From the NCBI GenBank assembly GCA_903882765.1, contig CAIRYE010000408.1, positions 1 to 10,035 on the forward strand: DNA of 10,035 nucleotides, read 5' to 3'. The translations under genes were made by a program, and so were the position numbers. How positions within the stretch are numbered: position 1 is the stretch's first letter; each line of letters opens with the position of its first letter. This DNA comes from an uncultured Anaerolineae bacterium. GTDB lineage: Bacteria > Chloroflexota > Anaerolineae > Anaerolineales > Villigracilaceae. Shown one piece after another: positions 5,397 to 10,035 of this stretch. The notes beneath the pieces were generated by a model. It saw only the letters and a program-made list of their open reading frames with translations. It had not been told where the DNA came from and did no database searches.

Positions 5397-7889
5397 ATGA
5401 CTAAAAAATTGTTACCAGTAATATCGCTTCTTATCATCGCAACGCTTGTTCTAAGCGCTTGCGGTCAAGCTACTGTTGTTCCCACCGAGGCGCCCGTTGC
5501 CGCAACCGAAGCTCCCACTGAGGTTGCTTTCCCTGAACAACCTTTTGGTGAAAATTTACCAACAGCACCCACCATCACCACACCCCTTGTTGTGGCGTAT
5601 AGTGAGTTTTCACAAAAGTTCAGCCCGTTCTTTTCAGATACCGCTTATGATGGCGATGTCTCCTCCATGACGCAGATCTCTTTGCTCACAACTGATCGTG
5701 TGGGCGGAATTATCTTCAACGCCATTGAAGGCGAAACAGTCGCTTACAACGGTACCGACTACATTTACAAAGGCGCGGCCGACACCAAAGTTGTCTACGA
5801 CGAAGCTTCTGATACCACCAAATACACTGCCAGACTTCGTGTTGGCATGAAGTTCTCTGATGGTACACCCGTCACCGCCGATGACGTCATCTTTACTTAC
5901 TACACCTATCTTGATCCTTCCTATGTTGGTTCAACCACCCTTTCTTCCTACGATATCGTTGGTTTGAAAGATTACCAGACCCAAACCACCAGCGATGTGT
6001 ACGACAAGTACGCCGCTATGGCCGATGCCATCTTCGCTGCAGGTGTAGACCATGTTTGGGCTTCCACCGATGCTTGGACCCAAGAACAGCAGGATGATTT
6101 CTGGACCAGGTTAAAGACCGAATGGGTAACTGACGTTCAGGGTATCGTGGATTATGTCCATGCCAATTACCTAGCTGATTACGCTATGGAAACAATGGGT
6201 ATGGAACCTGCCGCTATTAGCGAAAACGAAGGCCTTAAAGTTGCCTTTGGTATGGCTATGTGGGGTTACGGAACCATGGATCTCGCCACCGGCGTTTTAA
6301 CCGCCCCCTCTGGCGCTACCTGGGATCTGAAGACCACCTTCCCAACCATCGAAGACTACTACAATGAAACCTATGCCGCTTACGAAGGCGACCCGGCTGC
6401 TTATGCTGGTACTGAATCCGCTAACGGAACCGATGTTCTCGGCAACGTAAACTCTGCCTTCATCGGCTTCTGGGGTCCTAAAGATGAGAGCATGGGCGGC
6501 GCTGGTGTTGCAAATATCACCGGTATCGTAAAATTGGATGATTACACCGTAGAAGTTACTGTAAAGGGCTTCTCTGCTCCCGCGGTCTATTCCATTCTTG
6601 GCATCAACGTCACTCCTCTCCATTATTATGGTGATGTGGCAAAGTATGATTATGCCAATAACAAATTCGGTTTCGATTTTGGCGACCTCTCCAAACAGGA
6701 AAGCTTAACCGCTACCCCAATGGGCGCAGGCGCTTATAAGTTCATCAAATACGAAAACAGAGTTGTTTATTTTGAAGCCAACGAATTCTTCTATCGTGGC
6801 AGCCCCAAGATCAAAGAGATCCAGTTTAAAGAAACTGTCTCCGCTGAAGTCGCTTCCGGCGTACAAACCGGCACCGTCGACGCAGGCGAATTGACTGGTT
6901 CCCGCTCACGCTTTGAAGAAGTTGCTTCTTACAACTCCAATGGCGATATCACCGGCGATAAAATTACCACTAACAAGGTCGATAACCTTGGTTATGGTTA
7001 TGCTGGTGTCAATGCTGATACCGTCAATGTTGGCGGCGAAGCTGCTTCCGATGCTTCCAAGAACCTGCGCAAGGGTCTTGCCACCGTTTTGGCTGTTTAC
7101 CGTGATGTAGCCATTGATAGCTACTACGGCGAAGCCGCTTCGGTTATTAACTACCCAATTTCCAACACATCCTGGGCAGCTCCTCAACCCACCGATGAAG
7201 ATTACAAGGTCGCTTTCTCAACCGATGTTGCCGGCAACCCCATTTACACTTCCGATATGACCCCCGAGCAGAAGTATGCCGCCGCTGAAGCTGCCGCTCT
7301 TGGGTTCTTCGAAGCCGCTGGTTATACCGTGGCAAACGGCAAGCTCACCGCTGCTCCCGAAGGCGCTAAGTTATCCTACGAGATCATCGTTCCCGCTGGC
7401 GGTACTGGTGACCACCCTGCTTTTGCCATTCTCACCGGCGCCCAGGGTTCCCTTGCTAAGATCGGTATGGAATTGAAGATCAATGACCCCGCAGATACCA
7501 ACATCCTTTGGGATTCCTTGGATGCCGGTTCACAAGAACTTTGGACTGCCGCTTGGGGCGCTACCATCGATCCTGATATGTACCAGGTCTACCATAGCTC
7601 CAGCATTGTTGGTGAAGGTGGTTCAGAATCGAACCATTATCACATCCGCGATGCCGAGCTCGATCAGCTTATCGTAGATGCCCGTAAGAGCGATGACCAA
7701 AATTACCGAAAAGCAATGTACAAACAAGCTTTAGATAAGCTTATTGACTGGGCGGTTGAGATTCCTACCTACCAGCGCCAGAACTGTGTTGTATTCAGTA
7801 CTGAACGAATCAAGGTCGAAACCATCACCCCCGATATCACCACCTTCTGGGGCTGGTTGAGCGATATTGAATTACTCGAAATGAAGTAA
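5397..7889 (+). CDS. Family 5 (peptide/nickel-type) ABC transporter solute-binding lipoprotein, unusually long
   Basis: This 830-residue extracytoplasmic protein captures a ligand for the permeases encoded downstream. Residues 1-21 are a lipoprotein signal peptide and LSAC gives the lipidated Cys22. A low-complexity Pro/Thr/Glu/Ala linker follows (PTEAPVAATEAPTE), like those of Chloroflexota lipoproteins. The family 5 core is recognised by LRVGMKFSDGTPVTADDV at about 147-163, by GIVKLDDYTVEVTVKGFSAP from 376 with the VTPLHYYGD block, by GAGAYKF, and by YHSSSIVGEGGSESNHYHI from 732 followed by the usual helix-rich tail. Relatives are commonly 500-600 residues. The excess lies mainly between residues about 170 and 375, where a Trp/Tyr/Asp-rich segment is inserted. 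Peptides are the default guess for the ligand, but sugars, nickel and other ligands are known in the family. Start and ribosome binding site are clear. Confidence 0.92.
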   Translation: MTKKLLPVISLLIIATLVLSACGQATVVPTEAPVAATEAPTEVAFPEQPFGENLPTAPTITTPLVVAYSEFSQKFSPFFSDTAYDGDVSSMTQISLLTTDRVGGIIFNAIEGETVAYNGTDYIYKGAADTKVVYDEASDTTKYTARLRVGMKFSDGTPVTADDVIFTYYTYLDPSYVGSTTLSSYDIVGLKDYQTQTTSDVYDKYAAMADAIFAAGVDHVWASTDAWTQEQQDDFWTRLKTEWVTDVQGIVDYVHANYLADYAMETMGMEPAAISENEGLKVAFGMAMWGYGTMDLATGVLTAPSGATWDLKTTFPTIEDYYNETYAAYEGDPAAYAGTESANGTDVLGNVNSAFIGFWGPKDESMGGAGVANITGIVKLDDYTVEVTVKGFSAPAVYSILGINVTPLHYYGDVAKYDYANNKFGFDFGDLSKQESLTATPMGAGAYKFIKYENRVVYFEANEFFYRGSPKIKEIQFKETVSAEVASGVQTGTVDAGELTGSRSRFEEVASYNSNGDITGDKITTNKVDNLGYGYAGVNADTVNVGGEAASDASKNLRKGLATVLAVYRDVAIDSYYGEAASVINYPISNTSWAAPQPTDEDYKVAFSTDVAGNPIYTSDMTPEQKYAAAEAAALGFFEAAGYTVANGKLTAAPEGAKLSYEIIVPAGGTGDHPAFAILTGAQGSLAKIGMELKINDPADTNILWDSLDAGSQELWTAAWGATIDPDMYQVYHSSSIVGEGGSESNHYHIRDAELDQLIVDARKSDDQNYRKAMYKQALDKLIDWAVEIPTYQRQNCVVFSTERIKVETITPDITTFWGWLSDIELLEMK

Positions 7890-7893
7890 TCAC

Positions 7894-7917
7894 AGACGGT
7901 CTTTTATAGGACTGTCT
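7894..7917 (+). other. First 3' hairpin after the binding-protein gene
   Basis: AGACGGTC (7894-7901) pairs with GACTGTCT (7910-7917) in 8 bp including one G-U, over the loop TTTTATAG. It lies 4 nt after the stop codon and just before the stronger terminator hairpin. It may stabilise the 3' end of the binding-protein mRNA. Confidence 0.5.
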
Positions 7918-7922
7918 TAGGC

Positions 7923-7962
7923 AATTTGAGCCCACCTTTGGGTGGGCTCAAATTTGTTGTTG
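7923..7962 (+). terminator. Intrinsic terminator or attenuating hairpin between binding protein and permease genes
   Basis: A perfect 14-bp stem is formed by 7923-7936 and 7941-7954, GC-rich near its TTTG loop and AT-rich at its base. A T-rich but interrupted tail (TGTTGTTG) follows. The imperfect U-tract suggests partial termination, so that the binding protein is made in excess over the permeases, a common arrangement in ABC importers. Confidence 0.75.
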
Positions 7963-7989
7963 AATCATAGAGTGGGTTTTGTTTATAAA
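7960..7989 (+). promoter_or_regulatory. Candidate secondary promoter before the permease genes
   Basis: TTGAAT (7960-7965) and TATAAA (7984-7989) are spaced by 18 bp, directly after the terminator hairpin and 31 bp before the permease ATG. It could supply permease transcripts independent of read-through. Both hexamers are imperfect. Confidence 0.3.
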
Positions 7990-8020
7990 GTGATCTCGTT
8001 GTGCAGAATAAAGGGTAAAA

Positions 8021-9010
8021 ATGCGTATTTTTATTATCAGGAGAATCTTACTCGGCTTATTCATCACGTTCTTTGGAGCGATGGTGATCTACACCGTCAT
8101 TCGTATGCTTCCTTCCTCCTACGTCGAAACGATCGCGAGGCAAAGAGCCAGTAGTCCCTTGAGCCATAAGACGTATCAAGAGTGGTTGGACCAGCTTAAT
8201 CTTGTTTACCATCTCGATGTCGGCATTATCCCTGGCTTTTTTGGCTGGATGGGAAATGCCATCAAAGGTGATTTCGGCGATTCCTGGCATTACGGCATCC
8301 CGGTGACCGAAAAATTTTCTCAAGTGATATGGTATTCGATCATCATCAATATCATCACGTTCTTTGTTGAAGTCTTTATCGCGATACCGCTGGGAATACT
8401 GGCGGCGCGGCAGCAATATAGCAAAACAGATTATTCCATCACGATCTTTGCCTTAGCTGGCATCTCACTGCCAACCTTCTTCCTTGCCACCATACTCAAG
8501 TATGTTTTTTCGATCAAACTGGGATGGTTTGATCTGTATGGGCTTACCGGCAGGTTCTATACCTCCATGACCCCGTTCCAACAGGTGATGGATATTGGCT
8601 ATCATATGATCCTACCCATTGTCACGCTTACTATGCTTTCGATTGGTGGGTTAATGCGTTATACACGAACAAATATGCTCGAGGTGCTCAACTCAGATTA
8701 CATCCGCACCGCACGGGCAAAAGGCCTTTCTGAAAGTGTTGTGATCAACAAGCACGCCTTCCGAAACACCCTTATTCCTCTTGTTTCTTATATGAGTTAC
8801 CTACTACCGGCCATGTTCGGCGGTTCGTTGATCACCGAAACGCTCTTTCAGATCCCGGGTATTGGCTATGTTTCATACACTGCTATTATTCGCGGCGATA
8901 TCCCTTTCGCCATGTTTTATTCAACATTTCTAATTATTCTCACAGTGGTTAGCCTGATCGTCGCGGACATAATGTACGCGGTGGTTGACCCACGTGTTCG
9001 AGCGAATTGA
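8021..9010 (+). CDS. ABC transporter permease, DppB/OppB type
   Basis: This is a 329-residue inner-membrane subunit with about six membrane segments, the usual size of the family. It starts with the typical RRILLGLFITFFGAMVIYTV first segment, followed by an extracytoplasmic loop ending in the family motif GDFGDSWHYGIPV. The binding-protein-dependent transport domain comes next, with its cytoplasmic EAA loop at about 221-254 (LNSDYIRTARAKGL, then the KHAFRNTLIPL block) that docks on the ATPase. ETLFQIPGIGYV and the end VDPRVRAN are also characteristic. AAAGGG lies 5-6 nt before the ATG. The next permease starts 12 bp after this stop, so the two are co-transcribed and should form the heterodimeric channel. 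There is no visible defect. The substrate is set by the binding protein and is unknown. Confidence 0.93.
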   Translation: MRIFIIRRILLGLFITFFGAMVIYTVIRMLPSSYVETIARQRASSPLSHKTYQEWLDQLNLVYHLDVGIIPGFFGWMGNAIKGDFGDSWHYGIPVTEKFSQVIWYSIIINIITFFVEVFIAIPLGILAARQQYSKTDYSITIFALAGISLPTFFLATILKYVFSIKLGWFDLYGLTGRFYTSMTPFQQVMDIGYHMILPIVTLTMLSIGGLMRYTRTNMLEVLNSDYIRTARAKGLSESVVINKHAFRNTLIPLVSYMSYLLPAMFGGSLITETLFQIPGIGYVSYTAIIRGDIPFAMFYSTFLIILTVVSLIVADIMYAVVDPRVRAN

Positions 9011-9022
9011 CGGTGATGACAA

Positions 9023-10035
9023 ATGGTGGACAATAATAAATTAAATCAAGAGTTTGAACCTGATATGATGCGCGACGGAGATGATCGCGAAGAAATGCAC
9101 CTAGATGATGAGCGGCGTGTAAAAGTGCTCTCGCCAGGGATGCTTGTTTTCAAGCGTTTCATTCGTAACAGCCTCGCGGTGATCGGTTTTGTCATTATCT
9201 TTTTTATGTTTACATTCGCTTTTCTTGGGCCGATCCTTTCACCTTACACCCAAACACAAGTGTTTAAAGGGGTTGGCAGCATGGCAAAGGATTTTGCCGG
9301 CGCTACGTACAATACGGAGCTGCGCTATACCACAGCAGAAGGGGAGACCTTTTCCAGCGCGGAGAGAGCTCAATTTCTGTTCGCTTTGGGCAAAAAAAGC
9401 GATACCTTCAATGTAGGGGATGCTATCTACTATTTCGTTCAGGAAGGGGAAGGCACCTATCGCATTTTGCAGCTCGACCCCGTTGCGCAAGTGTTGGTAG
9501 GGAAATTCAGCTCGATGGTGGATGGCCCAGTACCAACCAAATTGATCGATGCTTACCAGGCTGCCGTCAGCAAAGGCCAAACCTCCTTTGAGCTTGATAA
9601 AGTTTCTTATCGAATTATCAAAATTAAAAAGGCTTCGCAGATCTCTACCGAACATGACGTAGCGCTTGCTATGCTAAATGTATACGATCCTTACAACGAA
9701 GCGGATGCCGCCAGGGTATCGACTTACGATTTTAAATTGGCCAGTAGTCTCGCGCTTGCTCAAAATAAGAAAACATTTACAGCGGGCGACCAAACCTACT
9801 CCATTCGTAAGGATGAAGTGCAGGCGACCATTTTGGATAAGAGCAGCGCTGAAGTCGCGGAAATTTCGAACATCATCGTAAATCCGTTGGATAAATCGTT
9901 GTTCCTGCCTGTGGCCTACAAAGCGGCGATTCGCGAGGCGATCAATGCGAAGCAAACCAAATTTACCTATACAGAGAGCGATGGCGAGATCGTCACTTAT
10001 TCTATTGTTCGGGTAAACAATACCTACAATATCAA
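9023..10035 (+). CDS. ABC transporter permease, DppC/OppC type, with a large extracytoplasmic insertion; 3' end outside window
   Basis: The frame is open from the ATG at 9023 to the window end, with 337 residues visible. Residues 1-35 are an acidic cytoplasmic tail. Residues 36-75 match the OppC N-terminal module: LSPGMLVFKRFIRNSLAVIG, one membrane segment at about 50-70, then LGPILSPY. In ordinary DppC proteins (about 300 residues in total) the next membrane segment follows within some tens of residues. Here at least 262 hydrophilic residues follow with no membrane segment and no EAA loop yet. Topology places this insert outside the cell. It holds two related units (about 117-207 and 243-337). 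GGTGA at 9012-9016 is a modest ribosome binding site, 6 nt from the ATG; later in-frame ATGs at 9065, 9068 and 9095 have none better. Assignment as a DppC-type partner rests on the N-terminal module and the operon position. Confidence 0.85.
   Translation, partial: MVDNNKLNQEFEPDMMRDGDDREEMHLDDERRVKVLSPGMLVFKRFIRNSLAVIGFVIIFFMFTFAFLGPILSPYTQTQVFKGVGSMAKDFAGATYNTELRYTTAEGETFSSAERAQFLFALGKKSDTFNVGDAIYYFVQEGEGTYRILQLDPVAQVLVGKFSSMVDGPVPTKLIDAYQAAVSKGQTSFELDKVSYRIIKIKKASQISTEHDVALAMLNVYDPYNEADAARVSTYDFKLASSLALAQNKKTFTAGDQTYSIRKDEVQATILDKSSAEVAEISNIIVNPLDKSLFLPVAYKAAIREAINAKQTKFTYTESDGEIVTYSIVRVNNTYNI
9371..10035 (+). repeat. Two diverged protein-level repeats within the permease insertion
   Basis: Repeat A is encoded by 9371-9643 (residues 117-207) and repeat B by 9749-10035 (243-337, possibly continuing). 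Aligned anchors are KKSDTFNVGDAIY with NKKTFTAGDQTY, LIDAYQAAVSKGQTSFEL with YKAAIREAINAKQTKFTY, and VSYRIIKIKK with VTYSIVRVNN. The order is conserved and spacing is similar; B has a few extra residues before its helix and in its terminal hairpin. The similarity is at protein level only; no DNA repeat is obvious. Confidence 0.6.

Noticed and set aside
7942..8154. 70-residue plus-strand frame overlapping the permease start
   Set aside because: It begins inside the terminator hairpin and overlaps the DppB-type gene in another frame; no recognisable product.
9189..9955. Several short frames on both strands (9189-9416, 9239-9655, 9674-9955, 9678-9881)
   Set aside because: All are shadows of the long open frame from 9023 to the window end, which carries the OppC N-terminal module.
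1..10035. Mobile element, CRISPR array, toxin-antitoxin or defence system
   Set aside because: No transposase, integrase, terminal inverted repeats with target duplications, regular spaced repeats or small paired genes were seen on either strand.

Overview
The window is an ordinary bacterial chromosomal segment of roughly 50% GC, with short intergenic gaps and genes on both strands. The best guess for the host is an anaerobic Chloroflexota bacterium of the Anaerolineae type. The pointers are a lipoprotein whose mature N-terminus is a Pro/Thr/Glu/Ala-rich linker (PTEAP/ATEAP repeats), the family-5 ABC uptake system, the AmmeMemoRadiSam radical SAM enzyme and the mixed codon use. None of these is decisive. 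No CRISPR array, phage gene, transposase or IS end was seen.

Left part (1-2800): the C-terminal half of a class 2 dihydroorotate dehydrogenase (pyrD), cut by the window start; a tRNA-Arg(CCU) with its own TATAAT box; a long hairpin with A- and T-tracts that can terminate transcription from both sides; then, on the minus strand, a complete two-domain membrane acyltransferase (acyltransferase-3 plus SGNH esterase fold) of the kind that O-acetylates surface polysaccharides.

Middle part (2860-5030): a small universal stress protein on the plus strand, convergent with mobA (molybdenum cofactor guanylyltransferase, minus strand). mobA is divergent from amrS, the radical SAM member of the AmmeMemoRadiSam set. 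The 32 bp between the mobA and amrS starts hold overlapping promoters. The mobA -10 box lies so close to its ATG that the mRNA is predicted to be leaderless.

Right part (5030-10035): a 369-bp AT-rich gap with inverted repeats, then an ABC importer operon of the peptide/nickel class: a very long (830 aa) solute-binding lipoprotein, a tandem-hairpin terminator region, a DppB-type permease, and the start of a DppC-type permease that runs off the window. The lipoprotein should capture the ligand outside the cell and the two permeases should form the channel. The ATPases are presumably just downstream. The substrate cannot be read from sequence.

The most unusual observation is that both the binding protein and the second permease carry large extracytoplasmic insertions. 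The permease insertion (over 260 residues after TM1) contains two diverged copies of a ~90-residue unit. I see no clear evidence of a wholly new defence or mobile system.
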